Source of the DNA: Acanthaster planci
Lineage: Eukaryota; Echinodermata; Asteroidea; Valvatida; Acanthasteridae
Direction of reading: 5' to 3'
Assembly (NCBI RefSeq): GCF_001949145.1
Contig: NW_019091362.1
Coordinates: forward strand, 3,734,519 to 3,798,518
Length of the DNA stretch: 64,000 nucleotides
The notes under the pieces were generated by a model. It saw only the letters and a program-made list of their open reading frames with translations, was not told the DNA's origin and ran no database searches. Position numbers and translations under genes: made by a program. This document shows, piece after piece, positions 37,579 to 49,469 of this stretch; within the stretch, counting starts at the first letter, position 1, and each line of letters starts with the position of its first letter.

Positions 37579-40558
37579 CTGAAACAAGGTGTGGATTGTA
37601 ACCGAATAAAACAATGAATCCAGTGGGATTTGTGTAAGGCACATACAAAGGAAACTTAACTCCAACTTGCTCGATCAATGAGTTGAAAGACAAATGCAGT
37701 ACACTAAGATTTAACAATAGAATTGTTAATATAGCCTGTATTACCTCCCATCAAAGTGCAGAAAATGCATGTACAAATTCTTAACCAAAAAAAACCCTGA
37801 TTCCTTCCACTGCAACAAACGTATTATCAGCAATCTTATGAAATATAACGGCTTGGTGTGAAAGTCAGATTTGTTCTTTTAAGATATGTTTAAAGTTTAT
37901 CAAACCATGTTCAAACCAACAAAGACAGGGTCCCGGTCAAGGAACTCAGAGTTTGTGTTCAAATACGTATGCTGTGTGCCATTCGGATGCATTGCATTAA
38001 CTGGCATGTAGTGGGAAATGCGATATTGCCGAGTAATTGACAAGAGGATACTGATCATTTAACTACGTAAAAATTGCTTTAGCCAAAGAGGATAAAAAAG
38101 TATACTTGTGGCCAATTATGAGGAAACTTCAACACGATATGCAAAGCGCTACGAAAGTTTGGCATGTGTGGGTTGTTTTCTCTATTATGTTCCGAGCTTA
38201 ATTGCGAACATTTACATTCAACGGAAATATTCTGTGTCAGGAACATGTTTTAACTTGCCCATGACGACACATATTGATCCCACAATAACAATAGCACTTG
38301 TTGGAAGAAGTTTGCCCGCGAAACTAAACCAGCACACTTCACATGGGCAGGCTGTGGTAAGCCTGTGGGCCATGCACTGAAGGCCGTGTGCCAACTGCTC
38401 GTGCACAGCCCGTGCCTACTGAATGGAGTTGTTTACGAGTTAGCGACCGACGTGCCCACACAGCGCTTGCAGAACGCCGGCAACAATCTGCCGTTCAAAA
38501 CAGCACACATGACAGTCGTAGTCATATCGGTGGGTGGTTACGCTACGAGCAAATTGCTGTACTGTAAAATACTTGGAATCGACTCCGATAGACTTGCCTT
38601 TCCATTTGAACAGTAAGCTAACGCCCTATCCCTTGAACCATGCTTGAACTATCTCCTCTCATCTGAAGCCCCATACTTCTGGGAGTAAACTTAACCTCAA
38701 CTTCTAAGACAAGAATTTGCAGAAGTCCCATTAGTTGACAATTAATATGCATTAGTCTCGGACAATTCTTAGTTACCTTTCTTGCATCATTAAAACTTTC
38801 TCTTGCAAATATCACGACCGGGTTGTAATACAAGCCCTACACTATTTTACAACCCACCCTCAACAACACTTGAACTGCCGGATGTCATATTTCTGACGGG
38901 TTTCATGCAGAACAGGGCTGGAATAGGATCCCATAACTGACATCAAGATTTTCAAAATTAACTCCGTAGTTCTTGTAGCGTGTACGATAGGATTCATGTC
39001 ATGAATTCCGTTCCTATGAGCTGGTCTATAAATCATACAATGTAGTTACAGGTACAGCTTGTAACAGGAAAAACCGTCACTCCCGTCATTATTTAAGTAT
39101 TATTCTTTACAAATGGTCTACTTCACAATGGTCTTTGAACCATAAATATTTACGAATACTTCATATGACTTCACACAACTACTGGAAAATAAGTAGGTTT
39201 TTATTCAACTTCGAGCCCCAACAAAAGTAGACGGTTGTTCGGGTATCAAAGCTCTGTGTATGCTGTAATAGGGGGATTTTCTTGTTGCGACAGACATGTT
39301 GCGACAAGCCGGGACAAGTTGGTTTTTTTTTTATTATCTATGTGTATTCTATTGTGAAGATGACGTGTGGTATATTTGAACAAGCACGACAGCATACTGA
39401 TAAAAAATAAACCACACGCCACTTCACTGCGTAAATGAAAATTGTACCCACTTGTTTTTCTATCAACAGCTTCAGGTTAAACAAGGTTACGTATAAATGA
39501 ACAAATTACCACTAGTACCAGTAAACCGTTATAGAGATAAAATTGATGACACAAATACTTTACGATGTGCGAAACTGCAATAAGCTAACGCAGTACTTGC
39601 AACAGTATTGATACTGTTTCAGTCTTTTTGAACAATTTGTACTAGAGGATAATGAATGAAACAAAAACGAATTCACATTAGGAGTTCCATATCCTGACAT
39701 CACATCATAAGGGATAACATGTCTATAACAGTCAAACTTGGCGTTGATACTTTGCTCGATACTTAACATTTTCAGACCAGTCTCATACGGCACGTGGGGT
39801 TCGTGCACAGGGTGTCAAGTGATGTCCATGTATCGAACTCTTTCCTTCATGATTTTTGTTAGAAGAACGTATTTAAGGCGACGAAACCTACACTTACCAG
39901 TGACTTGGCTTTGAGTTGGTGCTGTTCTCACGTTTGTCGAAGTCGCACAGCTTCTTCCCGCTGTTCCTGAACGACCCGGTGATTCTGATGACGAGGAGGG
40001 TGTGGAACAAGGGTTAGGAGATGTGGCAGTGGTGGAGTTCGTTTCAGTCGGGCATAAATCTTGGTGCTGTACCGGTCTAAACGTCCGGGTGTTCTCAGCG
40101 TCCAGTCTGTTAACAAGGGACGCTGAAGCGTGGCGGCTGGTGGTGGTGCAGATGGCTGCATTAGGTCGTCCGTTTTCAGAGCTTCGGTGTTGAGGAAACT
40201 GAGAGGTGTGGGGTGTTGGCAGGGGTCTTAACCTAGAATGACGATGCCCTGGCCTCGCCACCGTCTCGTGGTAAAATGAAGACACTCTCTCCTCAGGTGT
40301 CGCCTCCCAATCTATGTACCGGCTGCTGCCGTCTTGGTTAGGCAGCGGCTCTCCACGGTCGAAATCGAAGCCATACTCTTTCCTCTGTTCCTCTCTCATT
40401 CTTGCGAGCTGGTTTTGCAAGACGCGGTTCGTCTCGTCGTGGTCCACCGGGAAGAGCTTTCGGCAGGCCCGTGGCTTAGGCATCCTGGATGGGCAGGACG
40501 GAGACGGCTGTCTCCGGAACTCCGGGAGCAACGGCGATTCGACCCGTACCGAGCTCAT
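37415..40558 (-). CDS. CDKN1: Cip/Kip cyclin-dependent kinase inhibitor (p21/p27/p57 family), two exons
   Basis: Model: exon 1 40558-39898, exon 2 37578-37415, 274 aa. The protein would bind cyclin-CDK complexes in the nucleus and block the G1/S transition. Residues ~31-103 form a complete CDI domain: the cyclin-docking ACRKLFPVDH (RxLF type), an amphipathic linker helix (LARMREEQRKEYG), the kinase-binding FDFDRGEPL, a Tyr/Trp patch (YIDWE), and SSFYHE, whose FY pair corresponds to the residues that enter the CDK ATP pocket. Residues ~110-220 are Ser/Thr-rich with several S/T-P sites (PTPH, TSPNP, STPSS, SESPGR), candidate CDK/MAPK targets. Exon 2 supplies basic clusters KQRKRRR (224-230) and AKRRR (254-258), a bipartite-like nuclear signal. 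An in-frame TAG lies shortly upstream of the ATG. The two-exon layout, CDI domain in exon 1 and NLS in exon 2, resembles vertebrate CDKN1 genes. Length lies between p27 and p57. I cannot say which paralogue it equals; invertebrates often have a single ancestral one. Confidence 0.93.
37579..39897 (-). other. CDK inhibitor intron 1
   Basis: 2,319-bp intron with GTAAGTG donor and TTGTTTCAG acceptor. I see no other exon inside it. Confidence 0.85.
39898..40558 (-). CDS. CDKN1: CDK inhibitor exon 1 (CDI domain)
   Basis: Starts at ATG 40556-40558 (A at -3). The open frame extends a few codons upstream only through GTG, before an in-frame TAG. Ends ACTG|GTAAGTG, a strong donor, phase 1. Encodes residues 1-220 and the first base of codon 221. 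Confidence 0.92.
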
Positions 40559-43500
40559 CCTATGGTCTGACGACACAGTGCGCTAAATTGACAGGTGCTT
40601 TACAGCTGGCAGGCTACAACTTACAAGAAGTGCACAGGCCCGTGTGCACTCTCACGGCGGTACACGCAAATAAAGTTGTATGTCATAAATGACATAAACC
40701 TGATATTTTTCTCTATCTCTGTACTCCTTTGCTACCGTGGGTCACTCCCCACTCAACTACGCAGCACAACTCAGTCATGGCTAGGCAAAACGCCTACTAT
40801 GAAGCGATTGTTTGGAGCTTGCTTTCATTCACTGACGAGCAGCCAGGGCGTAGTACAAAGGCCGATATGATAATAAGCCCCAGCCAGGGTTGTTTACCAC
40901 GCATCCGGGGAACGTGATTACGCATAGTCGGTTCTGATTGGTGGGAACCGAGCCAAGAAAGGTGGGTCTACGGTGTATAACAAAAGGTGTTATTCAGAAT
41001 GTTTGGCCCCGGCGGTTGCAGGAAACAAAGGTCATGCATAATGCATAATCCGTACGCGTTGGTGGGTCAGTGTTTGCTGTGTGCCTGTGGTGTGGTGATG
41101 CTTATCGGGACCAATAGGTCTCACGATTACACGACGTCAGGTCAAGTGAAAATTTGTGCAGTCATTGTTGCGCTACCTTTTTCGTTTTTCATTGTTATTA
41201 AATGATGTTGTAGAAATGAAAGGTAAGCTTGCTCTGAATGAGTCCCTTCAGTGAAAAAAGAAATCAAGTCAAGTATTTCCCTCGTCTCTTTATACTGGAG
41301 ACTCCACTCTTTATTCATGGATTATTTCACTGAAGAGACGAAGAAATAACAGCAGATTTTGATGGTGTAATTTCTTCATAGTAACTTGGCACAAATTAAT
41401 TGACGATGTAATCCATGAGGACAGATAAGTAAGACAACTCACAAGGTTGAGCCATGCTATAGTGTTCCTGAAAATTGTCACGGTAGATTACAAAATGTAT
41501 TTGGATATCCACTGGACTGCTAGGCAGTGATGTGAGGGTTGAGCATTGTGATTCGATTTCCATGACCAGTGGAGTCTGTTCACAATACCTGCTGTGACGG
41601 ATGAAAAACATGGCCATGATTTCAGGACACATCTTCTGCGGGAAATTGTAAAAATTTGTAGAAGTGAAATTCATTTTTTTTTTCATAATCTAGAGTCAAG
41701 CAGAGGGAGTAAAAGCTCTCACATGGTAATCAGTGCACTGGGGCTTTTTCTCTGCAAACATCATTCATTCCTTAAAAAATGTTCGCTAAGGTACACAGTG
41801 ACTCTTTCAAAGCCAGTAAATTGCCAATCGTTTAATTAACAACTGTGTAATCACGTCGAACGCAAGGTTATGCACATCGTCAGCAGTAATGTGTCCATCA
41901 CTTAACTTTTCCATCCTGAAACAGAAAAGTAGAAAGCTGCCTTCCACAATGGATGGAACCGCTTTGTGTCTCGAAGCATTTTTTGGATTATTGCAACTGC
42001 AGTGGTGGGAGGGTAAATGAGCAAAGTCGTTTTATTGAAGGATTGAGGAAGGCAGATAAGGTTAAAGACAGCATAGGCATAATTATTAAAAGGCCAGGAA
42101 TCACTGACAGGAATTCCTTGCATAACATTTCTCCTGACATTGTATACATTGTATAATCCTGAAATCTATCTTGACACCCTACTAAATGCATCTTTACGCT
42201 TCTGAGAAAAATGTTGGTTCCAACAAGAAAAGGTGACACAAGTGATTTGTGAGATGGAAGTTGTTACACAAGTTAATGTAGGTGTACATAGGGCATTTTC
42301 TGGACCACGGCACATCTTGAAGCAGTTTGCTGTCAAAGGGAACCTCATCAACCGGCTAATCATGAAGCTTTACAGTACATCAGGACTGCATATAGAGTGG
42401 CACCAACTTCAGACTTTGAAACCAAAATAACTGTTCATTATACATGTGTGTGCAATTAAGCATACAGAAGTTGTGTGTTGAGTGTCCGTGTGCACTGACG
42501 AATAATCCAACATGTTGATTCCAACAATCATGGAACTACGTTTAATAGCTCCATGCAACACTTGAGGCATTCATTCATGTCGCAACTCTCTCTATATGTG
42601 TACACAGCAGGCTGCTGTTCATGTATACATTGCGCCCTCAACGTGGTAATTATATCGTATATATAGTAAATTATGTCACTCATAATGCACCCCGCGTGAC
42701 TCAAAGAGCAGTTATACTTACAGACTAGGAAGCGAATTACTATTAGGTGAGGGGGAACGGGGTCAGGAGACGAGACATAAAAAAAAACCAGTCACCCTTT
42801 CATTTGCAGATGGTTGCACAATATTGTGGAGTTTGCCTTTATTCACAATTTATGTTTATACACAGTACGTGTACGTACATGTACTGTACATGCACATTCA
42901 TGTACTGTACGAGGGAACCTAGTGCATGTTGATGTGTCGAGAGAGGGCGCACCACAGTTTTACAGCCCGCAGCTTGCCTGAGACCGACAAGCCTTAAGAG
43001 TGAGCTCGAAGGTTTGGTTTATCATTGTCGACAAGCAAACTGTAATTGGAGCGGCTGTGCTCATTGATGCAAAAACTTTATACGATAACTTCTAACCGAC
43101 GTTCATCACTTTTATCTGACGCCCGCTGCTTGACCCTTCTCAACCAGCCGACCTCTTGACGAAAGAGACTGTACCCAACTCGTTTATGATATTTGCCATT
43201 CGTGTAATCTGATTGCCTTTTTAACTGATCCAACACAAGGAGCGGAAACGATAAAGTTTGGATACTGCCAGCTTAGTATCAGTCTAATAGTGTGATACAT
43301 CAACAATACGTGGCCAAACAACATCGTCGTCAGAAAACAATGAGATATTTCGAAGAAAATCCAAATTTTAAACATTTACAGTCTTTATTTTTCTCCCGCG
43401 TGACAGGGGTGTAGTGTAAATGGTGTGAAGGATGCGTTAAATGCGCAGTTTTTACCAAACATTATTGTTCGACATTCTATTAAAACAAGCTATTGGCCCA

Positions 43501-45311
43501 TAATGTCCTGTGGGAGCCGACTCAGGGAACTGCCAAGTGGGGGGGGGGGGGAGCTTGTACGTCTACACGTACACGCTAAGGCGGGACGTTGGTCTCAGCA
43601 TAGAGCACGGACCCTTGCTGAGGACCTCACTGTTGGATAGGGAAGGGTGGAAATTGGCTACCAAGTCCCGAGTTGATATAGGATATTATGGTGTTTTATA
43701 TCTGCCACGCACCCTCGTACCCTATCTCAAAGCAATTACTATATCGGCAGTGTTGGATTATAAATGTCGCCGTATTCTGGCACCCGAGAATATTTTCTCG
43801 TCACACCCTACATGGAAGGATGTCTAATTCAATAACCCTGGTACTGAAATGTAAATCGAACCATTTGCTACTACATGTACTTCAGGGAGGAGAACTAGGG
43901 CCAAATCAGGGATCGGCTGATTTGACGAGCCGCGGCGGCCAGACCAGACTAGAGCCTCGTTAGGATGTAACAAGGCGTTACCGAATGGTTGTTTGCAATT
44001 GTCCATGCTAATTGTCGCGACTGCCGGCTCTGTGTCCTTGCAAGGACAAGGATCTCAGTCGTCTCGTCGCATCGATCCAGCTGATCGGTGTTGTATGTAG
44101 CGAGGTCACGGGTTTTATCCGTTGCAGGCGGGTTTGTGTACATTTTGTCTGGGTATGCACCGGTCAGCTGGCTTCCATTGTCTGGAGAGGTAGTCTTAAG
44201 TGGTCAGTGAGTCTAATCGAAATGACCTTCAGGTCACCTGGGTTTGCCGGCTTTACTCTGTCCACGTCTGTCCCTTTTTTGTTCCTCAGTCTTGAAATTC
44301 AATGTACTCGCTTACTGCAAAAAAAAAATTCAGCACCGATGAACGTTGTACTATTTTTGTAACTCGCAACGCGAACCTTATTTATTATTCCTCTTCCATT
44401 TTTTGGAAATGAAAACCAAAACAAACTGAAGTTAAACAAAACGAGAACCAAATCCCTACATTCGGAGAAAGATGCAAACAAATCTGAACCAGCCTCTTCA
44501 CCGAGAAGGAGGCCTGTCCTTGTCAATCAGCCCAAGGGGTCAAAGGGTTGTGTCAGAACTTCAATTAGTTAACAACCTGAGGTGGTGTCCCACTGCGTCA
44601 AAGGAACAGCTAAGGGTGACATTTTGCAGTGGCTGAACACAGTTGCGTCACTACTGCCTCTGACCCCTCACCAAAACCTTCCTCCTATGTGGTGTATAAT
44701 TTTTGTCAGACGAAGACAGCATGAAGTACCGTGAAATCAGGGTCAAGTACAAGTTCCAAATCAACAACACCGGTTCCATCAGTCGAAAAGAGTGTCCGGG
44801 TCTCCTATAGCTGTAGTATATTGCTGTTTTGTTTATTTTCTTTGTTAAAGCACAATTAAAGAACACTGCACAATATAGAAAAAGACCAGTTGGATTTCAC
44901 AAAATATTCAGATTCCTTTAATTCATATTTTGACCCAATATAAAACACTTCCTGCACAGTACAGGGATTCTAGTCTCAAGAATGGATGTTGCCTCATCGA
45001 TTTACAGAGAAATTGGAAACTAAAAGAAGAAGAAATTGGAAACTAAAAGAAGAAGAATTAACAAAAAGGGAGCAACAACAGCAGCAATAAAGAGCAAGTT
45101 TGGAATAATAATAATATAATAATAATGATAAACCAAATTGCAGGATGATCGCAGATGACAGAATTGGGTTATTGACGTGACTGCACAATGTCAGGGCCTA
45201 ATAGCGGACCCTTATTAACTCCACACTCAGAGGCCGGTCACTCATTCCGAAATATGTTTCCTTGTGAGACGTGGCTTTGTTCTCCATTATTAACTGTGTT
45301 TTGGAATATGG

Positions 45312-45389
45312 TGCCTTGTGGAGACCCAGGAGAATGGGTTGAATAGGTCTCCACAAGGCATTTCTAAAGGCGTATAGGTCTCCACAAGG
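45312..45389. repeat. 15-bp perfect inverted repeat with a third arm
   Basis: TGCCTTGTGGAGACC (45312-45326) is the exact reverse complement of GGTCTCCACAAGGCA (45346-45360), with a 19-nt loop. The right arm recurs in direct orientation, ATAGGTCTCCACAAGG, at 45344-45359 and 45374-45389 (30-bp period). Confidence 0.9.
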
Positions 45390-45861
45390 ATTTCACGAAT
45401 TGGAAATCGCTCAAAAAGGAGAAATTTTAATGCGTAACAATCGGTCGCAAATTGAAGTGTTTCATATAAGGGACATTCTGTCAAAACTTCAGCCCAGGAG
45501 AGTGATTCATGTTGACATGTTGGCATTTTGAAAACATCATTTCACACGCGACCGTGTTTCCCACGCAGTGTTTTTATTCTGCGGCACCTGCACATAGTAT
45601 GCACAAGGCCTAGACCATCACTGGTCCACACATTGGCACACCAAACAAATTCATGAGATATCCATTTGGATACGTCAGCTAACTACATGTAAGTGTGGGG
45701 TGTACATACATGTACGAGAATCTCAAAATAGGAACAGTGGAATCGATCCAGAATGGCAAATATTGATTGTCGTCGTATGCAGAAAGTAGTAGTGTTTTGA
45801 ACGTGGCGACCGTTTAACCGGCATACATTATTTTGGACATTTGTCAATGATATAACTTCTC

Positions 45862-46076
45862 GCATGTGTCGATAATATATCCACCGGCATGTGTCGATAA
45901 TATATCCACCGGCATGTGTCGATAATATATCCACCGGCATGTGTCGATAATATATCCACTGGCATGTGTCAATGATATATCCACCGGCATGTGTCAATGA
46001 TATATCCACCGGCATGCGTCAATGATATATCCACCGGCATGTGTCAATGATACATCAACCAGCATGTGTAAATGAT
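45862..46076. repeat. 25-bp minisatellite, about 8.5 copies
   Basis: Unit CATGTGTCGATAATATATCC plus ACCGG. The first four copies carry CGATAA; the later copies carry CAATGA at the same place, so two sub-blocks expanded separately. The final copies drift (TACATCAACCAG). Confidence 0.95.
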
Positions 46077-47209
46077 CTTTTCTGCAAAATTATATGAGGG
46101 AAACGAAGGTGCCACAAAGTATGCCGGTATCTTATACTGCCATGGTCCGGATGCTTGTGAACTTGTGGTGACTCTGTGTCATCGGCTGAACAAAATCCAT
46201 CCCAATGCGAGTTTATTTGGGGGGGGGTCGGGGGAGAGGTCACCCACGCCCTTGAATGGTATGAATAAAAGCACTTTATAAGCTACGCTTTGATTCAAGC
46301 AAAGAGCATAAGGATTATTTTACTCCCAGAATCTGAATTCGACATGGGCACTTACGCAATTAGCCTTAGGCTGCATCCGAATCTGTTGTATCTTCACTCC
46401 AATTGGAAATGCAGCATAAGACGCATAGGTAGAGTAGACCTAGCCGTAGCTCTGGAAGCCCGTTTTGGGAACGGCTTTAGTTTTGTCTATGTAATCTTTG
46501 ATCTAATGTAAGTGAAAAATGTCAAGACTTCAGAGAGCTGTGTCTTAATCGGAGTTACCGCAGCAAGGTCAAGACACTGTAGGGGAACGAGAGCCGTGTT
46601 ATGACATCATCAAATCACCAGATTTGTTTGCGCCCTCATCGAAGCATTTTTTATTTGTTCGAGTATTCTCACAGTGGAACTGGTCTACCAAAATGACGAT
46701 TTTTTTTTATACATGCGTAGAAGCTGCCACTTTATATGGGTAATAATTACCAATTCCCTGTTTAACAACCTTTGTGCATAAATGCAATGTGATTGATCTT
46801 TATTCTGATGGGCTGCGGCTGCAAAGCTTTACCGGGGAATTACGCCGTCTTGTTTACTGGGCTAGGAATAGACAGTATAGTGCGTCACTGGCTGGGATTG
46901 AAGCAGTACCCACGAACCATGGACGTCATATACATATATCTAGACTAATAATGCTTTATTCGGCCTACTAAGGTCACTGAAGTCACCAGTGGCCATCTTA
47001 CCGTGCTGAATACAAAGGTAATAGAAGGGCTTGCTCGTCATTGTTCGTGGCAACGATAGTACACGAGGGCACGCAACCAACGATCACCTTTATCCGTCTC
47101 ATAGCTCCTCGGTATAAGCCGTAGTAAGATGGTCGCCGGTGGCTTCAGATGGTATACAAGGGTGCAGTCTACTAATTCAAGTGAGAATTTCTGGCCAGCT
47201 CATTAGCGT

Positions 47210-47500
47210 TAAAACGTGCCCCCGCGGTATCTTTTGAAAAAAGGAAATTGTACGGTCCCCAAAATGGTGAGATTGTGTAAATCTTTGCCAGGATCAACTC
47301 CCTAGGTCTTTTGGCGTTCATCTGAGAGCAGAATGGCTAAAAACACGGTTGATAAATGGTAATAAGTGCCCGAGAAAGTTGAGGATGGCCACTTAAAAAA
47401 TGGCTGCAAGCAGACTTCGGAATAATCACTTTTCGGGGAGTAATTTTGCTTTGTGGGAATAACTAAAAATCAGTTAACCAAAAAAGAAATTGAAAGATCA
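47210..47500. repeat. Degenerate dispersed repeat, copy B
   Basis: Colinear with 12655-12990 over about 290 bp with many substitutions. Shared words include TCTTTTGAAA, GATTGTGTAA and TGGCTGC. Confidence 0.5.
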
Positions 47501-47614
47501 AGGACCATATAGTAATTTAACATGTGTTTCAGATACTTAGATACTCAGATATACTACTTTTTACTGTTTCAGATGTTGGTACGCAATGTTATTAGGCCCT
47601 GAACAACGTCGATT

Positions 47615-47845
47615 TTACACTATTTTTAGTGGGTCTTGACTTAGTGGACTTAGCCCACAAGAGCATGACGAATCCCACTTTTTGGATATGACATCCGTGC
47701 TACGAACACGGCCATAACCGTATGACGTCACATCTGGTACCGTCTCAGTGACAGGGGTACAATAAGCTGCGAAGTTTCTTGCTGAAGTGTCGGCTGCTGG
47801 CTGAGCGCGCTTCGTAAACTCGGAGGACTTGTGCTGAGGAGCCAT
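47615..47845 (-). CDS. Possible small protein or first coding exon (76 codons)
   Basis: ATG at 47843-47845 with A at -3 and G at +4. Frame MAPQHKSSEFTKRAQ... through TSYGYGRVRSTD to a stop at 47615-47617. Composition is balanced and hydrophilic, with clustered Cys near the end (SSCSCGLSP). No domain recognised and no clear splice donor. It could be the first exon of a gene running left, a short protein, or chance. Confidence 0.25.
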   Translation of the reverse strand: MAPQHKSSEFTKRAQPAADTSARNFAAYCTPVTETVPDVTSYGYGRVRSTDVISKKWDSSCSCGLSPLSQDPLKIV

Positions 47846-49445
47846 GATGCTAACTGGAATCACTTTGCAGGATGAGTTTTATGAAATATCAAGCACTGTC
47901 CACATTGACTCTGACGAGTTCCGACACCATCGCAACACCGCGAAGCAAAGATGATGTGACCAATGGCTTTCCTGAAAACTGCATACCGTATCTGTAAAGT
48001 AGTTCCTATTCGTCAGTAGCCCAGAGGCAAGATCGTTCCTGTTCACCTCTCCTCTCGATTGTTACTTATTTGCCTAATGCTTAATAACAGTACTTTTACA
48101 TACTTCGATTCATGTCACAACTCCCTAGTGTAATGAATGGATTCTGCACTACTTATCAAGAGTTCGCCTCTTTCACGTTGTAGTAAATAGGTGATCCCGT
48201 GCTGTCGTTTTCTTTACTTCCAGAAGAAGGTCTGAAACAGTTATGAAGACAATTATACAATATACGTTTTCCTGGCCAATTTCAGCAAAAAAAATCGTTC
48301 ATTTAATATAAGGTCCATCAATTAAATTCGTTTTAAACAGAATGATCCTACAAACGAGCATTCGAGAATTGAAAGAAGGCATTCGATTTCGTTACCGAAC
48401 ATTCTTTTAGAAAAAAGTTTCATTCAAATTCCAAAAGTCGTTTCGTTCATTCACATTCATTAAAGGGCTTAGAAAGAGGCTTATTAAGTATGCGAGTTAC
48501 CAATGGGCAATCTCGTTTCACTTCGTTCAATTCAAATTCGTTCCAGTGATAAGCGCTTCTTGGATCCAATATAAAATCTGATTTTCCAAGAAACAAGGTT
48601 CAACGGTGGATCTTTAGACGGCTTTGTCAACGTAACTTTGTACAAAAGTTATTGCTTCCAGCTTCTTACAGAAAAGTGAGAATCGTAGGTAGGGAAAAGC
48701 TGTTTAACACTTTCCAGGGCAACTACGCATAGAAAGCCTACGCATAACAAGGTTTTTCATATTGTTTCTTTTAGTGGTTCAATGTTAATCATTTTGTTTC
48801 CCTGAAGTTTTGTTGACTTTTATACATAGATATTTTTGAAAAGGTCCGAATAAATCATACATGTATATGAAACACAAACTGAACAGCATCATTACTCACA
48901 GCAAAGAGCAAAACAACAACTGTCTGATTTGACTCAAAGTGTTGATACAAAAAATAATAATTGTGATATAAATAAATAAAAATAAACAAACAAATGACAA
49001 AGACATCACAATCATCAAAACAATGATTATGGAATAAGAATATCATACAGAACTACTAACAGTGGAAGAACAGCGGATAAGCTTATCCAGTACTACTGAA
49101 CTGCACACTCTGAACGTGAAAAAGATTGACTGTAAACGAAAAAGAAAATCAGATCGCGTGCAGGTAAAAGATCTTGTGCGCGTCAATGATTTTTAATTTG
49201 ACATGTAGCTGTTGGAAAAGGGCAGCAGAGATTACACTGAAGAGTGGTGATAGTGTAGTTTTGAATGTCTATCAACGAAGGAGAATGTCGTGAATGGAAC
49301 TGAATGACAAAGCTAAAAAAACTTTTGTGCATGAAAACGAATTTGAATATCTGAAGAGGGAAAAAGAAACGAACTCTCGTACAAACCAAACCGTAGCACC
49401 TGTTTGAATGTGAACACGTGTTGACGAAAATGAGCGGAATCTTGC
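47846..49445. other. AT-rich interval, nothing recognised
   Basis: Contains degenerate TTCGTTC-type words (about 48290-48545) and AAATAAATAAA runs near 48968. No exon seen. Confidence 0.4.
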
Positions 49446-49469
49446 TGAAAACCTATAGTTGTACTATAG

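Larger units (their letters stand above)
40559..47614. other. CDK inhibitor upstream region and intergenic sequence
   Basis: The first few hundred bases left of the ATG on the minus strand should hold the 5' UTR and promoter; no clear TATA box is visible. Beyond it there is no supportable exon. Notable sites are palindromic TACATGTAC words (42862-42912), a hairpin/direct repeat (45312-45389), a 25-bp minisatellite (45862-46076), and copy B of a dispersed repeat (47210-47500). Confidence 0.4.

Noticed and set aside
40559-40576. Earlier start for the CDK inhibitor (six extra codons)
   Set aside because: That frame would start at GTG; the first ATG is at 40558 with A at -3, and a TAG lies just upstream.
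45683-46015. 110-codon repetitive minus-strand frame
   Set aside because: It translates the 25-bp minisatellite; 25 is not a multiple of three, so the apparent peptide repeat cycles through frames.
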